Part shown: in pieces, positions 38,501-44,216 of the stretch
Layout: each line of letters begins with the position of its first letter
How positions within the stretch are numbered: position 1 is the first letter of the stretch
From: JAVBTR01 sp031556065
GTDB lineage: Bacteria > Bacillota > Clostridia > Christensenellales > Aristaeellaceae
Length of the DNA: 44,216 bases
Reading direction: 5' to 3'
NCBI GenBank assembly: GCA_031556065.1
Contig: JAVBTR010000062.1
Coordinates: 1-44,216 of the forward strand
Notes under the pieces: model-generated
Told to the model about the DNA's origin: nothing
The model's input: the letters and a program-made list of their open reading frames with translations, nothing else
Databases searched by the model: none
Program-made: the position numbers and the translations under genes

Positions 38501-39961
38501 TTACAGCCCCATGATGGCCATGGTCTTTTTGAAGATGTCCGTGTTATCATAGCTGCCAGAGAACTGCTCGGCACCTACGCCCATGGCGTAAACAGGGATT
38601 TGGAGACCGGTGTGGGAGTAAGAAGTGAAGGCCACGCCCGCTTTGTTGTTCAGAATATGGCTCACTGCCATGGAAAGGGGTTCGTAGCCGCCGTAAGCGA
38701 GCATTTCATCGGCACCGATGGCACGCTGGCCTTTAGGCAGCATGGAAAGGGTGTATGCATCCTTCAGCTTAAGAAGCTCGCTGCTATCCAAGGTCAAAGC
38801 CTGATCGGCAGTTGCGGTGAGGCCGTAGCTTGCTTCAATAATAGCCAGGGCTTCTTCAAAGGTGTTGCCATTCTCACGCATAGCGGCGATCTGCGTATCG
38901 AAATCGTTAAAAGAGATATTTTGGGCAGCTAAATAGTTAAAATGGGTTTCATATGCAGTGGTAGCAAACCCGATGGTCAAGCCGCCGGTTTCATGGTCGC
39001 CGGTAACGACAATCAAGGTTTCATCGGGGTGAGCATTGGCAAAGTTCACAGCAACCTGCACTGCATCGGAGAAGGCCAAGGTTTCCATAATGGAGGTTTT
39101 GGCGTCGTTGGCGTGGCAGCTCCAGTCGATCTTGCCGCCTTCTACCATCATGAAGAAGCCGTTTTCATTCTCCAGCACATCAATGCCCTTTTGGGTCATT
39201 TCAGCAAGGCTCAGAGAATCAACCCCTTCAGACACCAAGCGCTGACGATCTACCTCGTACTGCATAGCCATTGCATTGTCAGGATCGGGTACAACAGCCA
39301 GCACCTTACCGGATTCGCTATTTAGGGCACGGATGGCTTCATTGGTATCGGCAACAGCAAATCCATTGGCCGTTGCTACTTCGAACACATCGATCTGATC
39401 CTTCTCCTTGCCGGCTGGCAAGAGATAACGGCCACCGCCCAGGAAGTCTACCGTTTCGCCGCCCACGCCCTGGATGGCAATATCGTAATAGAGGCTGCGG
39501 CTTTGTGCCTTGGAATAGTAAGCAGCGGGGGTAGCATGATCCAGGGACACGGTTGTAATTACGCCGATCTTTTTACCTGCCTCCTTGGCATATTCGGTAA
39601 TGAGCTTGAAAGACTCGGTCTTATCTACATTATAGTTGATCACGCCGGAAAGCGTCTTTTCGCCGGAGGCCATGGACGTGGCGGTAGAAGCAGAGTCCGG
39701 GCAAAAGGAAGTGGCATCATAGGTGGTCATAAGGCCCACAGAGGGGAACTGGGTGAAGGAAAGATGCGCGGGGGTGGGTAGGGTGGCTTCAGGGTTTTCA
39801 AGGGTGCCCAGGTAGTATTGGGCAGCAGAAATCTGGGGACTGCCCTGGCCGTCAGCGATAAACATGAATACGTACTTGGGCGCCGCAGCGGTTTCCGCCA
39901 CAGCGGGAATGCAGCCCAGCATGACCAGAAGGGCTAACAGGATAGATAAACCTTTTTTCAT
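38501..39961 (-). CDS. phoA: Secreted alkaline phosphatase
   Basis: Metal-dependent phosphomonoesterase acting outside the cytoplasm. Seen: 486 residues; signal peptide (MKKGLSILLALLVMLGCIPA, likely cleaved after AVA). The MFIADGQG metal motif follows, the nucleophile Ser lies in CPDSASTATSMASGEKT, GKKIGVITTVSLDHATPAAY and VVTGDHETGGLTIG carry the further metal ligands, and SYSHTGLQIPVYAMG lies near the end. The Cys in the signal peptide does not sit in a proper lipobox. An ATG at 39982 is in frame, but its codons contain the AAGGAGG site that serves the ATG at 39961 (9-base spacing). It is first of three minus-strand genes. Confidence 0.92.
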   Translation of the reverse strand: MKKGLSILLALLVMLGCIPAVAETAAAPKYVFMFIADGQGSPQISAAQYYLGTLENPEATLPTPAHLSFTQFPSVGLMTTYDATSFCPDSASTATSMASGEKTLSGVINYNVDKTESFKLITEYAKEAGKKIGVITTVSLDHATPAAYYSKAQSRSLYYDIAIQGVGGETVDFLGGGRYLLPAGKEKDQIDVFEVATANGFAVADTNEAIRALNSESGKVLAVVPDPDNAMAMQYEVDRQRLVSEGVDSLSLAEMTQKGIDVLENENGFFMMVEGGKIDWSCHANDAKTSIMETLAFSDAVQVAVNFANAHPDETLIVVTGDHETGGLTIGFATTAYETHFNYLAAQNISFNDFDTQIAAMRENGNTFEEALAIIEASYGLTATADQALTLDSSELLKLKDAYTLSMLPKGQRAIGADEMLAYGGYEPLSMAVSHILNNKAGVAFTSYSHTGLQIPVYAMGVGAEQFSGSYDNTDIFKKTMAIMGL

Positions 39962-39994
39962 TCTTTCATTCCTCCTTAACATTTACGGGCTTAT

Positions 39995-40035
39995 TGTAAA
40001 GGGGCAATGTTAGAGAAATGTGCGCCACAGGTTAA
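39995..40035 (-). promoter_or_regulatory. Candidate Pho-box-like direct repeats upstream of phoA
   Basis: On the minus strand, TTAACC (40030-40035), CGCACA (40019-40024) and CTAACA (40008-40013) are spaced exactly 11 bases apart, with TTTACA (39995-40000) 13 bases further. The Bacillus PhoP box is a series of TT(A/C/T)A(C/T)A repeats on one face of the helix. The match is partial. The rest of the 222-base gap is AT-rich with no other clear element. Confidence 0.3.
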
Positions 40036-40183
40036 GAGAGCGTAAAGTAATCAACCAAAGAGCACGAAAAAAATATTAAAGAAACCAGCCATAAAAAGGA
40101 TATTTTGCTTTGGTGAAGAATATGATTTCCATATATGTATGGCACGAGGCTGCCAATAACAAAATAAAGGGAGTGATTGTTCT

Positions 40184-41323
40184 ATGAAAAAGTCGGTTTG
40201 GGTACTGGTCATCGTTATTGTGGTTGCGGTTGTTGCCATTGCAGTTGTTTTAAATGACCGAAACCAAGCCAATTCTGCGCTAAGCGGTTTGCAAAGCCAG
40301 CATTCGCAGCTCCAAGCAACCATGGCTGAAGATGCCGCTGCCGCTGCAGAAGCCCTCAAAGAAAAAGAGCAGGAAGTGGCCGACTTAAACACGGCGGTTC
40401 AAGAACTGACCACTGCCAAAGAAGCCACCGAAAAGGATTTGGCCGAGCATAAAGCCAACTTGACCGCCTCCCAGGGCATGGCAGACGCGATCAGTACCTC
40501 CTTGGAGGAAGCGAACAAAGAATTGGCCGATGTGAAAGCCCAGCTGGCTGCCACCCAAACGGAAGCGGCTGCATCTAAAGATTCTGTAAACCTGCTGACC
40601 GAAGAAAAGGGCGCTTTGGAAAAAGAATATGCGGCACTGAAAGCCGATCATGAAACGCTGAAGGGCGAAGCTGAAGCCGCGCTGACCAGCGCGAAAACCG
40701 ATGGTGAGAGCCTGTTGAACACGCTTAAATCCGAAGCTGAAAAGGCTTTAGGAGAAGCGCAGGAAAAGCTCGCCCAGACGGAAGAAAGCCTCAAGGCCGC
40801 TTTGGAGGATAGCGCAGTCCTTAAGCAGGCCAAAGAAGCCGCCGAAGCTGCATTAGCCACCGCCAAAACGGAGAGTGAAAAGCTGTTGGCAGCTGCCAAG
40901 ACCGAAGGTGAAAAATGGGCAGCGGACGCTAAGGCCGAAGGCGAAAAATTAGCCGCAGCAGCCAAAGCTGAAGGCGAAAAGGCCCTGGATGCTGCTAAGG
41001 AAGAAGGCCAGAAGGCCCTGGATACCCTTAAGGCCGATGGTGAAAAGGCATTGTCTTCCGCAAAAACACAAGCAGAGAAGACCTTGAAAGTAGCTCAGGA
41101 GGAAAGCGGAAAGCTGAAGACCGATCTGGATGCCCTGGGTGCCCAGGTGGCCGATGCCGCTGCGATTTACGAAGCCATCGTTTTAGGCAACACCTCTGAT
41201 CTGGATACGCTGATCGCCGCCTTTGAAGAAAAGTATCCCGATTCCGTTTTCAAGTTTCCTGTGCCTCAGGTACCGGCAGCTGTAGTAACCCTGCAACCGT
41301 CCCCAGCCCCCAGCGCAACCTGA
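40184..41323 (+). CDS. Membrane-anchored coiled-coil protein with 11-residue repeats
   Basis: Seen: 379 residues; a single N-terminal span (residues ~5-24, VWVLVIVIVVAVVAIAVVLN) and then an almost continuous Ala/Glu/Lys-rich helix to about residue 325. Between roughly residues 220 and 310 there are 11-residue repeats of the type AKAEGEKLAAA, as in apolipoprotein-like or LEA-like helices. A short Pro-rich tail (PVPQVPAAV...PSPAPSAT) closes the protein. Function unknown: it could be a spacer, an envelope-membrane tether or a stress protein. AAAGGGAG precedes the ATG. A hairpin terminator follows at 41387-41430. Confidence 0.8.
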   Translation: MKKSVWVLVIVIVVAVVAIAVVLNDRNQANSALSGLQSQHSQLQATMAEDAAAAAEALKEKEQEVADLNTAVQELTTAKEATEKDLAEHKANLTASQGMADAISTSLEEANKELADVKAQLAATQTEAAASKDSVNLLTEEKGALEKEYAALKADHETLKGEAEAALTSAKTDGESLLNTLKSEAEKALGEAQEKLAQTEESLKAALEDSAVLKQAKEAAEAALATAKTESEKLLAAAKTEGEKWAADAKAEGEKLAAAAKAEGEKALDAAKEEGQKALDTLKADGEKALSSAKTQAEKTLKVAQEESGKLKTDLDALGAQVADAAAIYEAIVLGNTSDLDTLIAAFEEKYPDSVFKFPVPQVPAAVVTLQPSPAPSAT

Positions 41324-41386
41324 TGAGAGCATAAGCAAATTAACGGTTCAATGTCAATAGTTGGGGTAAAATCCAAGTAGACAAAG

Positions 41387-41430
41387 GCAAGAAGAGAGCC
41401 CAGAGCGAAAGCAAATGGCTCTCTTCTTGC
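41387..41430. terminator. Bidirectional hairpin terminator
   Basis: GCAAGAAGAGAGCC (41387-41400) and GGCTCTCTTCTTGC (41417-41430) form a perfect 14-bp stem with a 16-base loop, extended by AAAG/CTTT with one bulged G. Short T runs flank both ends. It lies between the coiled-coil gene and the convergent short frame. Confidence 0.7.
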
Positions 41431-41431
41431 T

Positions 41432-41689
41432 TTAAGAGGCCAAGAGCATATGCCAGCCGGACCATTCCTCGCTCCATTCCACCATTTCGGTGCCTTCTAT
41501 CCAGGTGCTGGGCGTACCCGCCTGCAGGAACGTTAACCGAACCGCGTACCGCTGCTTTTTATCCCATCGGGGAATGGACTGGGCGCAAGACCAGCCCCCT
41601 GCCACAAAAACATCCCCCTTGGAACCGCTCATGGCCAATTCTTGTTTGACTGTGGTAATTTGGTTAAACCCTGTAGCATACAGGCACAT
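41432..41689 (-). CDS. Short hypothetical frame, possibly a gene fragment
   Basis: Seen: 85 codons on the minus strand with protein-like composition (GDVFVAGGWSCAQSIPRWDK, then TPSTWIEGTEMVEWSEEWSG), rich in Trp and Ser like the end of a secreted or surface protein. A TAG lies three codons upstream of the ATG and no convincing ribosome site is visible, so it may be the remaining C-terminus of a longer gene whose front was lost. No family is recognised. Confidence 0.35.
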   Translation of the reverse strand: MCLYATGFNQITTVKQELAMSGSKGDVFVAGGWSCAQSIPRWDKKQRYAVRLTFLQAGTPSTWIEGTEMVEWSEEWSGWHMLLAS

Positions 41690-41709
41690 TACAATCTAAT
41701 ACCCTTTTG

Positions 41710-41780
41710 AGGGTGGGAATGCCAAGGAAACCAGGGGAATGTTCGCCGATTCATTCCCCTTTGGTTTCCCTGGCGACCCT
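41710..41780. repeat. Long imperfect hairpin in a gene-poor stretch
   Basis: GGAAACCAGGGGAATG (41726-41741) pairs with CATTCCCCTTTGGTTTCC (41752-41769) apart from a two-base bulge, and outer AGGGT/ACCCT and GCCA/TGGC segments extend the stem. From 41690 to 42071 no believable gene is seen; this hairpin, a minus-strand terminator and a short tandem repeat are all it holds. Confidence 0.55.
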
Positions 41781-41921
41781 TCCTAACCCCTTTCAACGGC
41801 AAGTTAGTTTTTGTAGGTTCGTTCGAGGTGCAATAACATACTCCGTATAGAAACGGGGCAGATTTTCCATCCTGCGCGCCTTCTTCTTTTTTGGCAGAAC
41901 GTATCAAATCATATAAAGCTC

Positions 41922-41961
41922 AAAAATAAAGTCCAAGCGGGGTGCACTTCCCGCTTGGACT
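41922..41961 (-). terminator. Terminator on the minus strand
   Basis: AGTCCAAGCGGG (41930-41941) pairs perfectly with CCCGCTTGGACT (41950-41961); read on the minus strand, TTTATTTTTG follows. It fits as the end of transcription for the toxin/immunity genes that run leftwards from 44216 to 42072. Confidence 0.75.
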
Positions 41962-42018
41962 GGGGTTGGTTTTACTTACCTATTTGTCTTGCCAGGAAGT
42001 TCAACTGCACAAAGTACG

Positions 42019-42062
42019 CGTCCCTTAGTGCCTTCCGTCCCTTAGTGCCTTGTTAGTGCCTT
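42019..42062. repeat. Short tandem repeat
   Basis: CGTCCCTTAGTGCCTT occurs at 42019-42034 and 42036-42051, followed by the partial copy GTTAGTGCCTT at 42052-42062. It lies just beyond the end of the gene at 42072. Three units with a 17/16-base period are too few and too close for a CRISPR. Confidence 0.6.
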
Positions 42063-42071
42063 GCTTTGTGC

Positions 42072-42452
42072 CTAGATTGTACCGTCTGGATGATGTTTTA
42101 CATCAAAGTCATTTGCCTTTATTTCGATTATATCCAACAATTCACATTCGCCAATTGTTTCACCACCTGCATTAAGGCAATATTTTTCTGCTATGTTTAT
42201 CGACTCTGTAAAGCCCCAATTTTCGCCTTGACAATAAGGTGAAAATTTTTCACCATAGGGTAACTCTATGATACCGCTGTACCATTTATGCTGTTGCATA
42301 TTGGAATCTTCGCCCAAGTATACTACATTACACATAATCAATTGTTTTTTTGTATTGAAGGAACACCAGAAATTGTCACCAAAAGGTTTCACTTTGGGAA
42401 CTCCAACACAAGGGCTATCATACACTTTAAAATTAGCCTTAAACCGTATCAT
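42072..42452 (-). CDS. Hypothetical protein, candidate orphan immunity protein
   Basis: Seen: 126 residues, no signal peptide, acidic and aromatic-rich (QQHKWYSGIIELPYGEKFSP, then GENWGFTESINIAEKY and CELLDIIEIKANDFD), AT-richer than the housekeeping genes. No family is recognised with confidence. GGAGG lies 8 bases before the ATG and overlaps the stop codon of the truncated toxin-like tail at 42464-42613. This is the order expected of a displaced toxin tip followed by its immunity gene in Rhs loci; the immunity role is inferred from that order only. Confidence 0.55.
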   Translation of the reverse strand: MIRFKANFKVYDSPCVGVPKVKPFGDNFWCSFNTKKQLIMCNVVYLGEDSNMQQHKWYSGIIELPYGEKFSPYCQGENWGFTESINIAEKYCLNAGGETIGECELLDIIEIKANDFDVKHHPDGTI

Positions 42453-42463
42453 CTCTTTTCCTC

Positions 42464-42613
42464 CTATTGACCAAGAATTTTGATCGTTGCCGAAACTGCA
42501 CTATTAAAAACTGGTAGTTTTTCTGCGTAGACTGTTAGAGTGCCGGCTCTGAATATAGAGGGATCCACCCCACCGAGGTAAAACTCTTGTAACATTGATT
42601 TTGGTAATTTGAC
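42464..42613 (-). pseudogene. Displaced C-terminal toxin-like fragment without a start
   Basis: On the minus strand the frame from 42613 down to TAG at 42466-42464 reads protein-like: VKLPKSMLQEFYLGG, VDPSIFRAGTLTVYAEKLP, VFNSAVSATIKILGQ. It stays open a few codons further into the REPIN-like element, where coding character ends. There is no ribosome site or signal. It looks like the tip of a larger protein, probably a former Rhs C-terminal domain, left next to its partner gene. Confidence 0.5.
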
Positions 42614-42631
42614 TTGTACAATAACACAACA

Positions 42632-42788
42632 CAACACAGGGGACGGGGACGGTTCCCTGTGTTACATTAAAATGGTAGTAAAGTGTGGATATTATTGATT
42701 TTATTTGCGCTCAAGGCGAGATGGAGTAATGGTTAAAAATAAAATTATTTAGTTTTTCACCAACACAAGGAACCGTCCCCTGTGCTCT
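42632..42788. mobile_element. REPIN-like pair of inverted GGGACGGTTCC sequences
   Basis: CACAGGGGACGG...GGTTCCCTGTGTT at 42635-42662 and its inverted relative ACACAAGGAACCGTCCCCTGTGCT at 42763-42786 flank about 100 bases of AT-rich DNA. Each half is itself partly palindromic. Such pairs resemble REP doublets moved by Y1 (IS200-like, RAYT) transposases. No transposase is in the window. Confidence 0.6.
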
Positions 42789-42809
42789 TGTGCTCTTTCC
42801 TCGCGATTG

Positions 42810-43262
42810 TTAGGAGTCTATCCATTCATGCCCATTTTCTTCGCACCACTTGATTGCAATCTCTCTTTCCAAAGTGGATGCAAAATCCCAGTAAGCATCT
42901 TCAATGTTGTTGTCCTCACAGTAACAATGGGTTTTTGATACAAATTCATGTTCAAGCTCATCTAAATCGGGAGAGATGTTCAATGAAAATCTCGGATATT
43001 TATTAATGCCATAATCCTTGACATTTTTATATGATCCAAAGGTTTCATCAAGATATTGTTGGCGAATATAGCCATTAGATAGATATGGAAAATAATATTT
43101 ATCCGGTGGTGGATTTGCCAGTAGATTTTCATGCCATTCTTTTTGTTTTCTTTCTTTTTCGCTCGGTTTCCATGTCTCACATTTTAAAAGACCTGTTTTC
43201 AAATCAACATATGAGCGATGTGTGAACAAAGAATATGTTAGTTGAGAAATTGAAAAAATCAT
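42810..43262 (-). CDS. UPF0158-like protein, probable immunity protein of the Rhs toxin
   Basis: Seen: 150 residues, cytoplasmic. The N-terminal strand pair SYVDLKTGLLKCETW and the C-terminal TLEREIAIKWCEENGHEWI resemble the start and end of UPF0158-family proteins. The middle is acidic (LDELEHEFVSKTHCYCEDNN), as many immunity proteins are. An AAAAGGAG site is present, and the gene starts only 21 bases after the Rhs stop codon. Known for Rhs systems: the gene directly after the toxin protects the producer. The immunity function and the family link are both inference from pattern. Confidence 0.6.
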   Translation of the reverse strand: MIFSISQLTYSLFTHRSYVDLKTGLLKCETWKPSEKERKQKEWHENLLANPPPDKYYFPYLSNGYIRQQYLDETFGSYKNVKDYGINKYPRFSLNISPDLDELEHEFVSKTHCYCEDNNIEDAYWDFASTLEREIAIKWCEENGHEWIDS

Positions 43263-43283
43263 TTTTATCCACTCCTTTTTATA

Positions 43284-44216
43284 TTACGGAACCGGCATGC
43301 CAAACCAGATATGGAAGCTATGATCAGCATTATGATAATGCCCAAAATAGTTGATTCCGTGAACCTCCGGCGGACCGAAATTACCAAAAGTGACTGCTAA
43401 CAATTTTGCATCTGATTGAAGTTCCGTGTATACTCCGAATTTCTTTTTTCCATATTTACTTTGCATACCACTTATTAACGTAGCCGTTTCAAGAAAAATG
43501 ACGGTTGTAGGATACGACATTCCGGGTGTAAGCGTGTGAAGATATCCTGTGCTATCTAAATATGCAAGATAGTATTCGCTTTTTGTTTTTTCATCACTTG
43601 CAATGACATCGGCTAATGGCTCCCTTTTTGCATAGGTCATAGTTGTAGGTTGCGCGATTATGGTATCTTCTACTTCAGAAGGTGCGAAAATATCATATTG
43701 CGATGATGACAAAATGCGAGGTGTCTGTTTTGGCTTTGCAAAAGAACCCATAAATAGCCCTATAATAGCTGGTACTACCCAGTCGATAAAAACTGCCGCA
43801 CCACCTATTGCAGCAACCACATGTCCATCGCTATCAACGCCAGAAATAGGAACGTTAGAGCAGTAACCAAAAGCATTGTGACTTAGTATCTTTTTAACAC
43901 TTCCAAGAAAGTTATCCGCATTAATAAACCTACTCTTGTCGGGATCATAATACCTACTCCTAAGGTAATACAGCCCGGTCTCCTCATCATACACATACCC
44001 CCGATACCTAAACGGGTTCAAGGTACCCAGCGTATTCGCCATAGCGCCCGACTTATGAATCAGCTTTCCCCAAGCATCGTAGGTATATTGTACCACCTTG
44101 CTACCGTTTGGGTCAACAATGGCAATGATATCCCCTTGCAGGTTATGCAGATAACCATACTTTAAGCCATTGTATTCTACTATGCTGGGCCTGTTCTGTC
44201 CGTCGTAGAAGAAGTG
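43284..44216 (-). CDS. Rhs-family polymorphic toxin, C-terminal part (5' end outside window)
   Basis: The frame is open from the window edge at 44216 to 43284, 310 codons, so the gene continues beyond the window; the ATG at 44096 is internal. Seen: Rhs/YD repeats (YDGQNRPSIVEYNG, LHNLQGDIIAIVDPNG) and the Rhs core end (NPFRYRGYVYDEETGLYYLR, SRYYDPDKSRFINADN), which usually closes the shell around the toxin. About 200 variable residues follow: a hydrophobic patch (AAIGGAAVFIDWVVPAIIGL) and a terminal domain ending HGINYFGHYHNADHSFHIWF. The His-rich GHYH...HIWFG ending recalls terminal domains of several Rhs toxins and may be catalytic, but the activity is not known. Confidence 0.85.
   Translation of the reverse strand, partial: HFFYDGQNRPSIVEYNGLKYGYLHNLQGDIIAIVDPNGSKVVQYTYDAWGKLIHKSGAMANTLGTLNPFRYRGYVYDEETGLYYLRSRYYDPDKSRFINADNFLGSVKKILSHNAFGYCSNVPISGVDSDGHVVAAIGGAAVFIDWVVPAIIGLFMGSFAKPKQTPRILSSSQYDIFAPSEVEDTIIAQPTTMTYAKREPLADVIASDEKTKSEYYLAYLDSTGYLHTLTPGMSYPTTVIFLETATLISGMQSKYGKKKFGVYTELQSDAKLLAVTFGNFGPPEVHGINYFGHYHNADHSFHIWFGMPVP

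Noticed and set aside
38570..39900. Several plus-strand open frames of 60-130 codons opposite alkaline phosphatase
   Set aside because: All lie antisense to catalytic motifs of phoA and have no family features.
41689..41907. Minus-strand open frame of 72 codons
   Set aside because: It covers the two arms of a long hairpin, has no ribosome site and its composition (Arg, Gly, Pro) is not protein-like for this genome.
42019..42062. Possible CRISPR array
   Set aside because: Only two full copies and one partial copy, adjacent without spacers, and no cas genes are present.

Overview
The window looks like chromosomal DNA of an anaerobic Bacillota (Clostridia-type) bacterium, probably an uncultured gut or rumen lineage. 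The basis is near-balanced base composition, strong AAGGAGG-type ribosome binding sites, sigma-A promoters (several of the extended -10 type TGNTATAAT), an LplB/LplC-type sugar importer, MntP, MurA, MnmG and clostridial-type hypothetical families. Exported proteins start with ordinary signal peptides ending in an AxA-like site and lack a convincing lipobox, which is unusual for solute-binding proteins of Gram-positive bacteria. No tRNA, rRNA or CRISPR array was seen.

Layout. 1-3.9 kb: a short unassigned upstream tail, a membrane protein with an ECF S-component-like N-terminus and a DUF3574-like C-terminus, dinB, and a convergent LacI-family regulator. 4.2-13.6 kb: a sugar operon with two permeases, a binding protein, GH130 phosphorylase, GH38 alpha-mannosidase and GH20 hexosaminidase. 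The enzyme set fits intracellular breakdown of N-glycan-type or other beta-mannoside oligosaccharides. No transport ATPase is present. 13.6-20.8 kb, minus strand: beta-class DNA methyltransferase, cysteine-rich protein, mntP, J-domain/TPR protein, murA, YwaF-like membrane protein, a parvulin-type foldase and a zinc/manganese-type binding protein. 20.9-23.6 kb: mnmG and an EamA transporter.

23.7-33.2 kb holds the most interesting part. Two separate modules each encode an ECF-type sigma factor, a single-span membrane protein that is probably its anti-sigma factor, and a secreted solute-binding-like protein with no permease nearby. Module 1 also has a small secreted PepSY-like protein. Just downstream of it lies a deletion scar (about 27750-27968) that keeps only a module-1-like promoter region and the last ~54 codons of a binding-protein paralogue. 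Both intact modules and the scar carry a CGT(A/C) -10-like element, followed 11-12 bases later by a dyad: a perfect 12-bp palindrome in the intact modules and a one-mismatch version in the scar. Between the modules lie a HAM1-type pyrophosphatase, an AraC regulator and a PHP-domain hydrolase.

33.2-41.3 kb: a YdeI-like protein, a flavodoxin-like reductase, a methyltransferase fused to thiamine pyrophosphokinase, a small glycine-rich membrane protein, a structured intergenic region with a 30-bp perfect inverted repeat, then (minus strand) alkaline phosphatase, YibE/F and a response regulator lacking the phospho-acceptor Asp, and a membrane-anchored coiled-coil protein with 11-residue repeats. 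41.4-44.2 kb is AT-richer and accessory. It carries the C-terminal end of an Rhs-type polymorphic toxin (cut by the window edge), a probable immunity protein resembling UPF0158, a REPIN-like inverted pair, a displaced toxin tip and a second candidate immunity gene.
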